Source of the DNA: Sphingomonas sp. A2-49
GTDB taxonomy: Bacteria; Pseudomonadota; Alphaproteobacteria; Sphingomonadales; Sphingomonadaceae
Direction: 5' to 3'
NCBI RefSeq assembly: GCF_025548555.1
Contig: NZ_JAJLPA010000007.1
Span: forward strand, 62,001-126,000
DNA: 64,000 nucleotides
The notes under the pieces are model-generated. The model did no database searches. It saw only the letters and a list, made by a program, of their open reading frames with translations, and was not told the DNA's origin. This document shows, one piece after another, positions 9,831-21,213 of this stretch (position 1 is the first letter of the stretch; each line of letters starts with the position of its first letter). The position numbers and the translations under genes are program-made.

Positions 9831-11597
9831 ATGCCGCGCCGCACCCGGCCGCGGCGGGCTGAGGTGGCATTGCCGCCCGTATCGGACGTCATGCGCGGCG
9901 CGCTGGCGTCGTGCCGCCGCCACTTCGTCGCGGCGGCCGGGTTCAGCGCGCTCGTCAACCTGCTCTACATCGTCCCGACGATCTACATGTTGCAGGTCTA
10001 CGACCGGGTGGTGCCGACGCAGGGGCTCCAGACGCTGTTGTTCCTCACGCTCGTGCTGCTGTTCGCGCTGGGGACGCTGGCACTGCTCGATCGCATCCGC
10101 GGGCGGCTGCTCGTGCGGGCGGGGGTCCAGCTCGATGCGCTGCTGGCGCCGCTGATCCTCGATGCGACGCTCGGCCGGCCCGAGCTGCCGGTCGCGCGGC
10201 AGGCGTTGCGCGAATTCGACACGATGCGCAGCACGCTCACCGGGCCGGGCATCCTCGCGCTGTTCGACGCCCCGTGGATGCCGATCTACATCCTCGCCTG
10301 TTTCCTGGTGCACCCCTGGATCGGCTGCGTCGCGCTGCTCGGCGGCACGCTGCTGCCGCTGATCGCATGGATCGCGTCGCGCGCGACCCGAGCACGGCAG
10401 GATCAGGCGCAGGCGGTGGCCTCCGCCTCCTACGCCAGCCAGGATGCGCTGCTCGGCGCGGCCGACAGCATCCGCGCGCTCGGCATGCGTCGCGCGATGG
10501 TCGCGCGCCAGATGCGCCGGCGCGCGGCGATGCTGGTCGCGCAGACCGAGGTCAGCTTCAGCGCCGGCGGCTATCTGACGGCCACCAGGTTCGTGCGGCT
10601 GGCGCTCCAGTCGCTCGCGCTCGGCCTCGGCGCGCTGCTCGCGATCGACAACCGGATATCGGGCGGCGCGATCTTCGCCTCCTCGTTCCTCATCGCGCGC
10701 GCACTCGCCCCGATCGAGCAGTTGATCGGGACGTGGCGGTCGACGATGCAGTCGCGGCAGAGCTATCGCAGCCTCGCCAATCTGCTGGCGACGACACCGG
10801 CGCAGGCCGACGTCACCCGGCTGCCGCCGCCGCGCGGGCAGATCGCGCTGGAGGGCGTCACCATCCTCGACGACACGCGCCAGACCGCGATCGTGAACGC
10901 GGTGTCGTTCGCGATCGAGGCCGGCGACATCGTCGCGATCGTCGGGCCGAGCGGCGCGGGCAAGTCCACATTGGTGCGCGCCATCGCCGGCGCGCAGCTG
11001 CCCGATCGCGGCACGGTCCGGTTCGACGGCGCCGACGCGCGCGACTGGGATCCCGAGCGGCTGGCCGGCCACATCGGCTATCTGCCACAGGACGCCGCAT
11101 TGTTCGCGGGCACCGTGGCGGAAAACATCGCCCGCTTCGCGGCGGAGACGGGTGCCGACCGGGTGACGGTCGACGCCGCGGTGGTCGCCGCGGCGGAACG
11201 GGTCGGCGCCGATGCGCTGATCCGCCGGCTGCCCAACGGCTACGACCATGTCCTGCGCCTCGATGGACGCGGGCTGTCGGCGGGGCAGGCGCAGCGGATC
11301 GCGCTGGCGCGCGCCGTATACGACGATCCCGCGATCCTCATCCTCGACGAGCCCAACGCGCACCTCGACGCGGAAGGGGACGCGGCACTGACCGCGGCGC
11401 TGACCGCACTCAAGGCGCGCGGGGCGACGGTGCTGATCGTCTCGCACAAGCTCGGCATTCTGCCGGTGGTCGACAAGCTGCTGGTGCTGCGCGAGGGCCG
11501 GGTCGATCTCTATGGCCCGCGCGACGAGGTGCTGCCCAAGATCACGCCGCCGCAGGTCCGCCGCATCGTCCAGCCGGCCGTGGCGACGCGCGCATGA
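9831..11597 (+). CDS. Type I secretion ABC exporter (permease/ATPase, PrtD family)
   Basis: 588 residues. The N-terminal half (about 30-320) is a six-helix ABC exporter membrane domain beginning with the FxxALVNLLYIVPTIYMLQVYDRV-type segment of the PrtD/AprD family. There is no C39 peptidase or degenerate peptidase-like N-domain, which matches family members that export non-leader substrates. The ATPase domain has Walker A GPSGAGKST near 371-379, signature LSAGQAQ near 481, and Walker B ILILDEP near 501. It would form the inner-membrane motor of a type I secretion system with the next gene. The upstream nuclease is the obvious substrate. An outer-membrane TolC must come from elsewhere. Confidence 0.93.
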   Translation: MPRRTRPRRAEVALPPVSDVMRGALASCRRHFVAAAGFSALVNLLYIVPTIYMLQVYDRVVPTQGLQTLLFLTLVLLFALGTLALLDRIRGRLLVRAGVQLDALLAPLILDATLGRPELPVARQALREFDTMRSTLTGPGILALFDAPWMPIYILACFLVHPWIGCVALLGGTLLPLIAWIASRATRARQDQAQAVASASYASQDALLGAADSIRALGMRRAMVARQMRRRAAMLVAQTEVSFSAGGYLTATRFVRLALQSLALGLGALLAIDNRISGGAIFASSFLIARALAPIEQLIGTWRSTMQSRQSYRSLANLLATTPAQADVTRLPPPRGQIALEGVTILDDTRQTAIVNAVSFAIEAGDIVAIVGPSGAGKSTLVRAIAGAQLPDRGTVRFDGADARDWDPERLAGHIGYLPQDAALFAGTVAENIARFAAETGADRVTVDAAVVAAAERVGADALIRRLPNGYDHVLRLDGRGLSAGQAQRIALARAVYDDPAILILDEPNAHLDAEGDAALTAALTALKARGATVLIVSHKLGILPVVDKLLVLREGRVDLYGPRDEVLPKITPPQVRRIVQPAVATRA

Positions 11598-12955
11598 CCG
11601 TGGCGCTGCCCCCGGCGCAGGCCGGATCGACCGCCGCAGGCGTGCCGCCGCTCGCCGATCCGACGCGCGACATCCGCGTCGGGATCGGCATCGGACTGGC
11701 GTTCTTCGTGGGGTTCATCGGCTGGGCGGCCGTCGCCCGGCTCGATGCCGCCGCCTATGCGCCCGGCACGCTGATCGTGGCTGGCCAGCGCCAGTCGGTG
11801 CAGCATCGCGACGGCGGCGTCGTCGGCCGCATCCTCGTGCGCGACGGGCAGCGGGTGACGCAGGGCCAGCTGTTGCTGCAACTCGCCGCGCCGGAGGTGC
11901 AGGCGCAGGAACGCGCGCTGGCGGCGCAGGCGATCCGGCTGCTGGCGCAGCGGGCGCGGCTCGAGGCGGAGCAGCTCGACCGGCCCGTCGTCACGCCGCC
12001 GCGCGCCTTCGCCGCCCTCTCCGCCGAGGACCGGGCGGATGCGGCGCTGGCCATGCGGTTGCAGCAGACCGAACTGGCGGCGCGCCGCGCGGTGCTGTCG
12101 GCGCAGCGCGGCGCGCTGGGGCAACGCGTCGTGCAGTCGGGCGAACAGGGGCGCGGCTATCGCGAGCAGGCGGCGTCCGCGCAGGAGCAGCTGCGCCTGA
12201 TCGACGAACAGATCGCTGCGTTGAAACCCGTCGCGGACAAGGGCTTCGTGTCGCAGACGCGGATGCGCGAGCTGGAGCGCGCGCGGGCCGAACTGCGCGG
12301 GCAGGGCGGGCAATATGACGCCAGCGTCGCCCAGACCCGCGGCGCCGCGCGCGAAAGCGAGATCCAGACGCTGGAGGCGCAGCGCAGCTTCCGCGAACGG
12401 ACCGCCTCCGACCTGCGCGAGGTCGAAAACAGCCTCGGCGAGGTGCTGCCGAAATGGGCCGCTGCGCGCGACCAGCTGGCCCGCACCGCGATCCGCGCGC
12501 CGGCGACCGGCGCGGTGGTCGGCCTGTCGATCTTCACGCCGGGCGGCGTGGTCTCGCCCGGCCAGAAGCTGATGGACATCGTCCCCGAAGGCGCGCCGCT
12601 GCGCATCCAGGCGCGCATCGCGCCCGACGATGCCGACGACCTCGCGATCGGGCAGCGCACGTTGGTCCGCTTTTCCGGGCTGCACGAACGCACGCTGCCC
12701 AGCCTGTCGGGCCGGCTGACGCGCCTGTCCGCGGACAGCTTTGCCGACGAGAAGACGGGCCAGAGCTATTTCACCGCCGACGTCGCCGTGCCCCGCGACC
12801 AGCTGCGCCTGATCCGCGGCGTGCGCGGGCAAGCGTTCAGCCTGCGCGCCGGCATGCCGGTCCAGGTGCTGATCCCGCTGAAGCGCCGCACCGCGCTCGA
12901 CTATGCGCTCGAACCGCTGGTCGGCAGCTTCTGGTCCTCGTTCCGCGAACATTGA
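11594..12955 (+). CDS. Type I secretion membrane-fusion protein (HlyD/PrtE family)
   Basis: 453 residues; its ATG overlaps the exporter stop by four bases (11594-11597). It has a short cytoplasmic N-terminus and one transmembrane helix (about 32-52, IGIGLAFFVGFIGWAAVA). A lipoyl-like half-motif follows (HRDGGVVGRILVRDGQRV), then a long alpha-helical coiled coil rich in A, E, Q and R (about 95-290), then the second lipoyl half and beta-barrel (RAPATGAVVGLSIFTPGGVV near 300). This is the standard architecture of the adaptor that bridges the ABC exporter to TolC across the periplasm. Confidence 0.93.
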   Translation: MTVALPPAQAGSTAAGVPPLADPTRDIRVGIGIGLAFFVGFIGWAAVARLDAAAYAPGTLIVAGQRQSVQHRDGGVVGRILVRDGQRVTQGQLLLQLAAPEVQAQERALAAQAIRLLAQRARLEAEQLDRPVVTPPRAFAALSAEDRADAALAMRLQQTELAARRAVLSAQRGALGQRVVQSGEQGRGYREQAASAQEQLRLIDEQIAALKPVADKGFVSQTRMRELERARAELRGQGGQYDASVAQTRGAARESEIQTLEAQRSFRERTASDLREVENSLGEVLPKWAAARDQLARTAIRAPATGAVVGLSIFTPGGVVSPGQKLMDIVPEGAPLRIQARIAPDDADDLAIGQRTLVRFSGLHERTLPSLSGRLTRLSADSFADEKTGQSYFTADVAVPRDQLRLIRGVRGQAFSLRAGMPVQVLIPLKRRTALDYALEPLVGSFWSSFREH

Positions 12956-13114
12956 GGATGCGGGCCGCGCGGGAGCCCCGGAAAAAATGCGCCAACCCTA
13001 TGCGCGCTATATGCCTTTTCCCGGAATCGATCTCGAATTGCTACGCCGGGTGCGCCTAATCGCCCATCCCTGAAGGCGCCGTCGCGTGACGTGCGCCGAC
13101 CGAGGGGTGCAGTG

Positions 13115-13969
13115 ATGAGTTTCCGTCAGGCGGCGATGGGCGCCGTGTTTCTGGCCAGTCCGATCGCCGCGCAGGCGCAATCGGCGACTGACCCGGCCGC
13201 CGCGCCGCCGCTGTCGGTCGGCGGCTCCGCGGCGATCGTCTCCGACTACAGGTTCCGCGGCGTGTCGCAGTCCGACCGCGATATGGCGGTACAGGGCGGG
13301 ATTACCGTGACCCATGCCAGCGGCGCCTATGCCGGCGTGTGGGGATCGAACCTCGCCGGCTGGGGAACGTTCGGCGGCGCCAACATGGAACTCGACCTGA
13401 TCGGCGGCTACAAGGCCAGGCTCGCGGACGATGCGACGCTCGACGTCGGCGTGACCTGGTACATGTACCCCGGTGGCGCCGACAAGACGGACTTCGCCGA
13501 ACCCTATGCCCGGCTGACCGGCACGCGCGGGCCCGCGACGCTGACCGCGGCCGTTGCCTATGCGCCGCCGCAGCAGGCGATCGGCACATGGTACGACGGC
13601 GGCGCGAGCGCGGCGGCCGGCGTCTACGATCATCCCGGAGCGCGCGCCGACAACCTGTATCTGTCGGGCGACGGCGCCTTGGCGCTGGCGGGCACGCCGG
13701 TCACCGCCAAGGCACATATCGGCCATAGCCGGGGGCAGGACGGGCTGGGCCCGAACGCCACCGCGGTCACGCCGACCGGCGCCTATTGGGACTGGTCGCT
13801 CGGCGCCGACGTCGCGTGGCGGCGGCTGACCTTCACCGTCAGCTACGTCGACACCGACATCTCGACCAGCGGGTCGGCGTATCTGCGCCCCGCCTTCAGC
13901 CGGGGGCAGGACGGCACCGGCAGCATCGCCGGCGGCACCGTCGTCGCCGCGCTCACCGCCGCCTTCTGA
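13115..13969 (+). CDS. TorF-family putative porin, first gene before the kdp genes
   Basis: 284 residues from the ATG at 13115 (an upstream in-frame start at 13091 would add eight residues). A signal peptide ends near AQAQS (residues 15-24). The mature part is an amphipathic beta-strand protein opening with SDYRFRGVSQSD, the hallmark of the gcw_chp/TorF putative porin family. It ends in Phe, as expected for outer-membrane barrel insertion. Only about 20 bases separate it from the 27-codon gene and the kdp operon, so it is probably co-transcribed with them. An outer-membrane conduit made with a K+ pump is plausible but unproven. Confidence 0.85.
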   Translation: MSFRQAAMGAVFLASPIAAQAQSATDPAAAPPLSVGGSAAIVSDYRFRGVSQSDRDMAVQGGITVTHASGAYAGVWGSNLAGWGTFGGANMELDLIGGYKARLADDATLDVGVTWYMYPGGADKTDFAEPYARLTGTRGPATLTAAVAYAPPQQAIGTWYDGGASAAAGVYDHPGARADNLYLSGDGALALAGTPVTAKAHIGHSRGQDGLGPNATAVTPTGAYWDWSLGADVAWRRLTFTVSYVDTDISTSGSAYLRPAFSRGQDGTGSIAGGTVVAALTAAF

Positions 13970-13990
13970 ACCTTCGATAGGACATGCCCC

Positions 13991-14074
13991 ATGCAGGACC
14001 TGCTCTGGATCGCGATCATGATCGGACTGGTGGCGCTCACGCTCGCCTACGTCCGCCTGTGCGACAACGCCTGA
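13991..14074 (+). CDS. 27-residue single-helix membrane peptide upstream of kdpF
   Basis: A very short frame (MQDLLWIAIM...YVRLCDNA) encoding one hydrophobic helix and a polar C-terminal tail with YVRLCD. It sits 16 bases after a porin stop codon and ten bases before kdpF, inside the operon. Its composition, one clean helix with a charged end, and its operon position argue that it is translated. From memory, similar YVRLCD-ending peptides precede kdpF in other bacteria, but I cannot check. It may be an accessory subunit of the Kdp complex. Confidence 0.6.
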   Translation: MQDLLWIAIMIGLVALTLAYVRLCDNA

Positions 14075-14083
14075 GGTGATGCG

Positions 14084-14173
14084 ATGACCCTCGACCTCTG
14101 GCTCGCGGCGCTGACCGCGCTCGGCCTTCTCGTCTACCTGGTGGCGGTTCTGATCCGCCCCGAACGCTTCTGA
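14084..14173 (+). CDS. kdpF: KdpF, small membrane subunit of Kdp K+-ATPase
   Basis: 29 residues, [20 protein letters not shown] followed by a short AVLIRPERF tail. A single transmembrane helix ending in the RPE(R/K)F motif is typical of KdpF, which stabilises the KdpFABC complex in the inner membrane. It lies ten bases after the 27-residue peptide and 13 before kdpA, whose RBS (AAGGAGG) begins right after the kdpF stop. Confidence 0.88.
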   Translation: MTLDLWLAALTALGLLVYLVAVLIRPERF

Positions 14174-14186
14174 AGGAGGCGGAGCG

Positions 14187-15890
14187 ATGACATTTCAGGG
14201 CTGGTTCCTGATCCTCGCCTTTACCGGCATCCTGCTCGCGCTGACGAAGCCCGTCGGCCTGTGGCTCTTCGCCCTCTACGAAGGGCGGCGCACGCCGCTC
14301 CATCGCCTGCTCGGCCCGGTCGAGCGCGGCTTCTACCGATTGTCGGGCATCAATCCCGCGGAAGAGCAGGGCTGGCGCCGCTATGCGGTGCACATGCTGT
14401 TGTTCAACGCGGTCCTGATGGCGTTCACCTATGCGGTGCTGCGCCTGCAGGGCGTGCTGCCGGGGAACCCGCAGGGTCTTTCCGGGGTCGGCGAACACCT
14501 GTCGTTCAACACCGCGATCAGCTTTACCGCCAACACCAACTGGCAGAGCTATGGCGGCGAGAGCACGATGTCGAACCTCTCCCAGATGCTCGGGCTGACG
14601 ATCCACAACTTCCTGTCGGCGGCGACGGGAATCGCGCTCGCATTTGCCCTGTTTCGCGGCTTCGCGCGGCGCGAGGCGAAGACGGTCGGCAATTTCTGGG
14701 CCGACGTCACCCGGATCACGCTTTACCTGCTGCTGCCGCTCTGCGTCGCGCTGACGCTCTTCTACATCGCCAGCGGCGTGCCGCAGACGCTCGCCGGCGT
14801 CGTCGACGTGCAGACGCTGGAGGGCGCACGCCAGTCGATCCTGCTCGGCCCGGTCGCCACCCAGGAGGCGATCAAGATGCTCGGCACCAACGGCGGCGGC
14901 TTCTTCAACGCCAACAGCGCGCATCCGTTCGAGAACCCGACCGCACTGACGAATTTCGTCCAGATGCTGTCGATCTTCGTCATCGGCACCGGCCTGACGT
15001 GGTGCTTCGGCAAGGCGGTCGGCAACCCGCGGCAGGGCTGGGCGATCCTGTCGGCGATGATGCTCCTGTTTCTCGCGGGCACCGCCGTCACCTATTGGGC
15101 GGAGGCCGCGGGCAATCCGGTGTTGCATCACCTCGGCGTCGCGGGCGGCAACATGGAGGGCAAGGAGGTACGCTTCGGCATCGCCGCCTCCGCGCTGTTC
15201 TCGGTCGTCACCACCGCGGCGTCGTGCGGCGCGGTCAACGCGATGCACGACAGCTTCACCGCGCTGGGCGGGCTCGTGCCGCTGTTCAACATGCAATTGG
15301 GCGAGGTCGTCGTCGGCGGCGTGGGCGCGGGCATCTACGGCTTCCTGCTGTTCGCGATCCTCGCGGTTTTCGTCGCCGGGCTGATGGTCGGCCGCACGCC
15401 TGAATATGTCGGCAAGAAGATCGAGGCACGCGAGGTCAAGCTCGCGGTGCTCGCGATCGCGGTGTTGCCGCTCGTCATCCTGGGGCTGACCGCGCTGTCG
15501 TCGGTGCTGCCGCAGGGCCTTGCCGGGCCGCTCAACAAGGGGCCGCACGGCTTTTCGGAGATCCTCTACGCCTTCACCAGCGCGGTGGCGAACAACGGGT
15601 CGGCCTTTGCCGGGCTGACCGCCAGCACGCCCTATTACGACGGGCTGCTCGGCGTCGCGATATGGCTCGGCCGCTTCTTCGTGATCGTGCCAATGCTGGC
15701 GATCGCCGGCAGCCTCGCGGCGAAGCGGCATACGCCCGAGAGCGCGGGGTCCTTCCCGACGACGGGCGGGCTGTGGGTGGGGCTGCTGGTCGGCATCATC
15801 CTGATCCTCGGCGGCCTCACCTTCCTCCCGGGCCTCGCGCTCGGTCCCATCGCCGATCATCTCTCGATGATCCGCGGCCAATTGTTCTGA
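14187..15890 (+). CDS. kdpA: KdpA, potassium-binding channel-like subunit
   Basis: 567 residues, full family length (about 560). It is a multi-helix inner-membrane protein of the superfamily of K+ transporters. Selectivity-filter segments are visible: [18 protein letters not shown] near residues 108-125, [19 protein letters not shown] near 232-250, [16 protein letters not shown] near 345, and [13 protein letters not shown] near 465. It takes K+ from the periplasm and passes it to KdpB through the intramembrane tunnel. A strong RBS (AAGGAGGCGGAGCG) precedes the ATG. Confidence 0.97.
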   Translation: MTFQGWFLILAFTGILLALTKPVGLWLFALYEGRRTPLHRLLGPVERGFYRLSGINPAEEQGWRRYAVHMLLFNAVLMAFTYAVLRLQGVLPGNPQGLSGVGEHLSFNTAISFTANTNWQSYGGESTMSNLSQMLGLTIHNFLSAATGIALAFALFRGFARREAKTVGNFWADVTRITLYLLLPLCVALTLFYIASGVPQTLAGVVDVQTLEGARQSILLGPVATQEAIKMLGTNGGGFFNANSAHPFENPTALTNFVQMLSIFVIGTGLTWCFGKAVGNPRQGWAILSAMMLLFLAGTAVTYWAEAAGNPVLHHLGVAGGNMEGKEVRFGIAASALFSVVTTAASCGAVNAMHDSFTALGGLVPLFNMQLGEVVVGGVGAGIYGFLLFAILAVFVAGLMVGRTPEYVGKKIEAREVKLAVLAIAVLPLVILGLTALSSVLPQGLAGPLNKGPHGFSEILYAFTSAVANNGSAFAGLTASTPYYDGLLGVAIWLGRFFVIVPMLAIAGSLAAKRHTPESAGSFPTTGGLWVGLLVGIILILGGLTFLPGLALGPIADHLSMIRGQLF

Positions 15891-15903
15891 TCGGAAGACC
15901 GAC

Positions 15904-17937
<2,034 letters not shown>

Positions 17938-17949
17938 GGAAAGACAGAC

Positions 17950-18540
17950 ATGGGCAAGGATTTCTCCTCCGCGCTGCGGCCCGCGATCGTGATGACGATC
18001 CTGTTCGCCGCGCTCCTCGGGCTGGTCTACCCGCTCGCCATGACCGGCATCGGCCAGGCGCTCTTTCCCGCGCAGGCGAACGGCAGCCTCGTGCGCGATG
18101 CGCGCGGCACCGTCATCGGGTCGCGCATCGTCGGCCAGGCATTCGTCACCGACCGCTACTTCCAGACACGGCCATCCGCGGCGGGCAAGGGCTATGACGG
18201 GCTGGCGTCCTCGGGATCCAACCTCGGCCCCGCGGCGAAGGCGCTCGTCGATCGCGTGACGCCCGACGTGGCGCGGCGACGGGCCGAGGGCGTAGCCGGC
18301 GCGATGCCCGCCGATCTCGTCACCGCCAGCGGTTCAGGGCTCGATCCGGACCTGTCGCCCGCCGCCGCGCTGGCGCAGGCGCCGCGCGTCGCCCGCGTCC
18401 GCGGCCTGCCGGTGGCGCGCGTCCGGACGCTGGTCGCAGAGGCCACCGCGACCTCGCCGTTCGGCGATCCCCACGTCGACGTGCTGGCGCTCAACCGCGC
18501 GCTCGACGCCGCATCGCCAGCCACCCGCCCGCGCCGATGA
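17950..18540 (+). CDS. kdpC: KdpC, accessory subunit of the K+ pump
   Basis: 196 residues with one N-terminal transmembrane helix (about 10-32, PAIVMTILFAALLGLVYPLA), then a periplasmic domain with the family blocks QANGSLV, GSRIVGQAF and YDGLASSGSNLGP. KdpC stabilises the complex and increases ATP affinity of KdpB. Its stop overlaps the kdpD start (ATGA, 18537-18540), tying pump and sensor expression together. Confidence 0.95.
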   Translation: MGKDFSSALRPAIVMTILFAALLGLVYPLAMTGIGQALFPAQANGSLVRDARGTVIGSRIVGQAFVTDRYFQTRPSAAGKGYDGLASSGSNLGPAAKALVDRVTPDVARRRAEGVAGAMPADLVTASGSGLDPDLSPAAALAQAPRVARVRGLPVARVRTLVAEATATSPFGDPHVDVLALNRALDAASPATRPRR

Positions 18541-21212
18541 CGGGACCGACCGACGGACGCCCCGATCCCGACGCCCTGCTGCGCACCGCCGCGCAGGAGG
18601 GGCGGGGGCGGCTGAAGGTGTTCCTCGGTGCCGCGCCGGGCGTCGGCAAGACCTTCGAGATGCTGTCCGAAGGGGCCGGTCGCCGCCGCGACGGGGTCGA
18701 CGTCGTCGTCGGCGTGGTCGAGACCCACGGCCGCGCGGACACCGAGGCGCTGACCCGCGGGCACGAGATCATGCCGCGGCGCGCGATCGCGCGCGACGGC
18801 CGGACGCTGCACGAGATGGACCTCGACGCGATCCTCGCCCGTGCGCCCCGGCTGGTCCTCGTCGACGAACTCGCGCACACCAACGCGCCCGGCAGCCGCC
18901 ACGCCAAGCGCCATCAGGACGTCGAGGAACTGCTTGCCGCGGGGATCGACGTCTATTCGACCGTCAACATCCAGCACGTCGAAAGCCTGAACGACGTCGT
19001 CGCGAGCTTCACCCGCGTCCGCGTGCGCGAGACGGTGCCGGACAGCGTGCTGGAGATGGCGGAGATCGAGGTCGTCGACATCCCGCCGGACGAGCTGATC
19101 GAACGGTTGCGGGCGGGCAAGGTCTACCTGCCCGACGAGGCGACCCGCGCGCTGTCGCACTTCTTTTCGAAATCCAACCTGTCGGCATTGCGCGAACTGG
19201 CGCTGCGCCGCGCGGCGCAGGCGGTCGACGCGCGGATGCTGGACGACGTCCGCGCGCTGGGGCTCGGCGGCACCTGGGCGGGCAGCGACCGGATCGTCGT
19301 CGCGATCAACGAGCTGGCGGGCGCGGACACGCTGGTGCGCGCCGCCAAGCGCGTCGCGGACGGACTGCACGCGCCATGGACCGCGGTCTTCATCGAAACC
19401 CCGCGCGCGGCGCATTTCTCGGACATCCAGCACCGCCGCGTCGCTGCCGCGATGACGCTGGCGACGCAGCTGGGCGCGGCGGTCGCGACCGTCCCTGCGA
19501 CCGACGTGGTGACGGGCATCCAGAGCTTCCTGGCCGATGCCCGCGCCACGCAGCTGGTGATGGGCAAGTCGCGCCGGTCGCGCTGGTTCGAATTCCTGCA
19601 CGGTTCGATCGTCGACCGGGTGATCCGCGACACGCCCGGGGTCACCGTCCACGTGCTGCCCGTCGCCGCGGGGGAGGGTGGCCGCGAGCGGGGACGGCGC
19701 CGGCCGGCGGGATGGGGCACCCCGGCTGGCTATGCGGTCGCCACCGCGATGGTCGCGGGCGTCACCGCCGCGGCGAGCGCGCTGTTCCACGTCCTCGATC
19801 TCGGCAACGTCGCGCTCCTGTACCTGCTGCCGGTGATGGCCGCGGCGAGCCTGTACGGCCTGCGGACCGGGCTCTACGCCGGCATAGCGTCGAGCCTCGC
19901 CTACAATTTCTTCTTCCTGCCGCCGGTCGGCACGCTAAGCATCAGCAATCCCGAAAACCTCGTTTCCGTATTCGTGCTGCTCGGCATCGCGATCGCGACC
20001 AGCCAGCTGACCGCGCGCGTACGGGCGCAGGCCGACATGGCCGCGGCGAGCGCGCGGACCAACGCCATGCTGGCGGGGTTCCTGCGCAAGATCGCGGGCG
20101 TCAACGCCATCGACGTGGCGGCGCAGATGATCTGCGACGACGTCCGCGGGCTGCTCGACGTACAGGCGATTCTGCTCGTTCCCGGCACCGGGACGCAGCT
20201 CGAGATCCTCGCGGCGAGCGATCCGGCCTATCGCCTCGACACGATGGATACCGCCGCCGCGACCTGGGCGCTCGACACCGGCACGGCGGCGGGCAAGGGG
20301 TCGGGCACGCTCGCCGCGTCGGAATGGCTGTTCCAGCCGTTGCAGGCGGGTAGCCGCGTGCTCGGCGTGCTCGGCGTCGCGCGCGACACGACGGCCGCAC
20401 CGATCCGCGCCGACCAGCTGCCGCTGCTCGGCAGCCTCGTCGACCAGTCCGCGCTCGTCCTCGAACGGCTGCGGCTGGAGGTCGAGATGCGCGATGTCGA
20501 GACGGTCCGGACGCGTGACCGGCTGCGCGCCGCTCTGTTGTCGTCGGTCAGCCACGACCTGCGCACGCCGCTGACCGCGGTCATCGCCGCCGCAGACCAG
20601 CTCGACCACGGCACAACGCCCGAACTGGTCGCCACGATCAAGACCGAATCCGCCCGCCTCAACCGTTTCGTCGCCAATCTGCTCGACATGGCGCGGGTCG
20701 AGGCGGGGGCGTTGACGCTGGCCATCGAGCCGACCGACCTCGAGGACGCGGTGACCGGCGCGGCGCACGACGCGCGGCGCGCGCTGGAGGGGCATGCGGT
20801 GCGGCTCGACGTGCCGCCCGACCTGCCGCTGGTCCGCGCCGACCCGCAGTTGCTGCACCATTGCCTGCTCAACCTGCTCGACAACGCCGGCCGCTACGGC
20901 GATCCGGGGACGGAGATCGTCATCGAAGGGCGCCATCGCTTCGGCGAACTCCGCCTGGTCGTGCGCGATCACGGCCCCGGCCTGCCGCCGGGGCGGGAGG
21001 CGGAGGTGTTCGAGACGTTCCGGCGGCTGGAGGGCTCCGATCGTGCCGCCGGCGGCACCGGGCTCGGCCTCGCCATCGTCAAGGCGTTCGCCGAGGCGAT
21101 GGGCCTCGCGGTCGAGGCCGCGAACCGCGACGACGGCGCCGGCGCCGCCTTCGCCCTGGTCTTTCCATCGCACCTGATCGTCCGCGATCGCGCGCCAGAG
21201 GGTCTTACCTGA
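18537..21212 (+). CDS. kdpD: KdpD, potassium/turgor sensor histidine kinase
   Basis: 891 residues. The N-terminal KdpD domain has Walker A GAAPGVGKT at 31-39, followed by LVDELAHTN and a universal-stress-protein-like domain (about 245-375). Four transmembrane helices span about 398-500, then a GAF-like region (515-655), HisKA with SSVSHDLRTPL near 670-680 (phospho-His about 674), and a HATPase domain with N, G1 and G2 boxes (NLLDNAGRYG, DHGPGLPPG, GTGLGLAIV). It is expected to phosphorylate KdpE when K+ is limiting. Compared with the familiar architecture nothing is missing. Confidence 0.96.
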   Translation: MTGPTDGRPDPDALLRTAAQEGRGRLKVFLGAAPGVGKTFEMLSEGAGRRRDGVDVVVGVVETHGRADTEALTRGHEIMPRRAIARDGRTLHEMDLDAILARAPRLVLVDELAHTNAPGSRHAKRHQDVEELLAAGIDVYSTVNIQHVESLNDVVASFTRVRVRETVPDSVLEMAEIEVVDIPPDELIERLRAGKVYLPDEATRALSHFFSKSNLSALRELALRRAAQAVDARMLDDVRALGLGGTWAGSDRIVVAINELAGADTLVRAAKRVADGLHAPWTAVFIETPRAAHFSDIQHRRVAAAMTLATQLGAAVATVPATDVVTGIQSFLADARATQLVMGKSRRSRWFEFLHGSIVDRVIRDTPGVTVHVLPVAAGEGGRERGRRRPAGWGTPAGYAVATAMVAGVTAAASALFHVLDLGNVALLYLLPVMAAASLYGLRTGLYAGIASSLAYNFFFLPPVGTLSISNPENLVSVFVLLGIAIATSQLTARVRAQADMAAASARTNAMLAGFLRKIAGVNAIDVAAQMICDDVRGLLDVQAILLVPGTGTQLEILAASDPAYRLDTMDTAAATWALDTGTAAGKGSGTLAASEWLFQPLQAGSRVLGVLGVARDTTAAPIRADQLPLLGSLVDQSALVLERLRLEVEMRDVETVRTRDRLRAALLSSVSHDLRTPLTAVIAAADQLDHGTTPELVATIKTESARLNRFVANLLDMARVEAGALTLAIEPTDLEDAVTGAAHDARRALEGHAVRLDVPPDLPLVRADPQLLHHCLLNLLDNAGRYGDPGTEIVIEGRHRFGELRLVVRDHGPGLPPGREAEVFETFRRLEGSDRAAGGTGLGLAIVKAFAEAMGLAVEAANRDDGAGAAFALVFPSHLIVRDRAPEGLT

Positions 21213-21213
21213 C

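Noticed and set aside
3039..9870. Long antisense frames (up to 1382 codons) across the chemoreceptor and nuclease genes
   Set aside because: Shadows of the opposite strand; arginine-rich low-complexity translation, no motifs.
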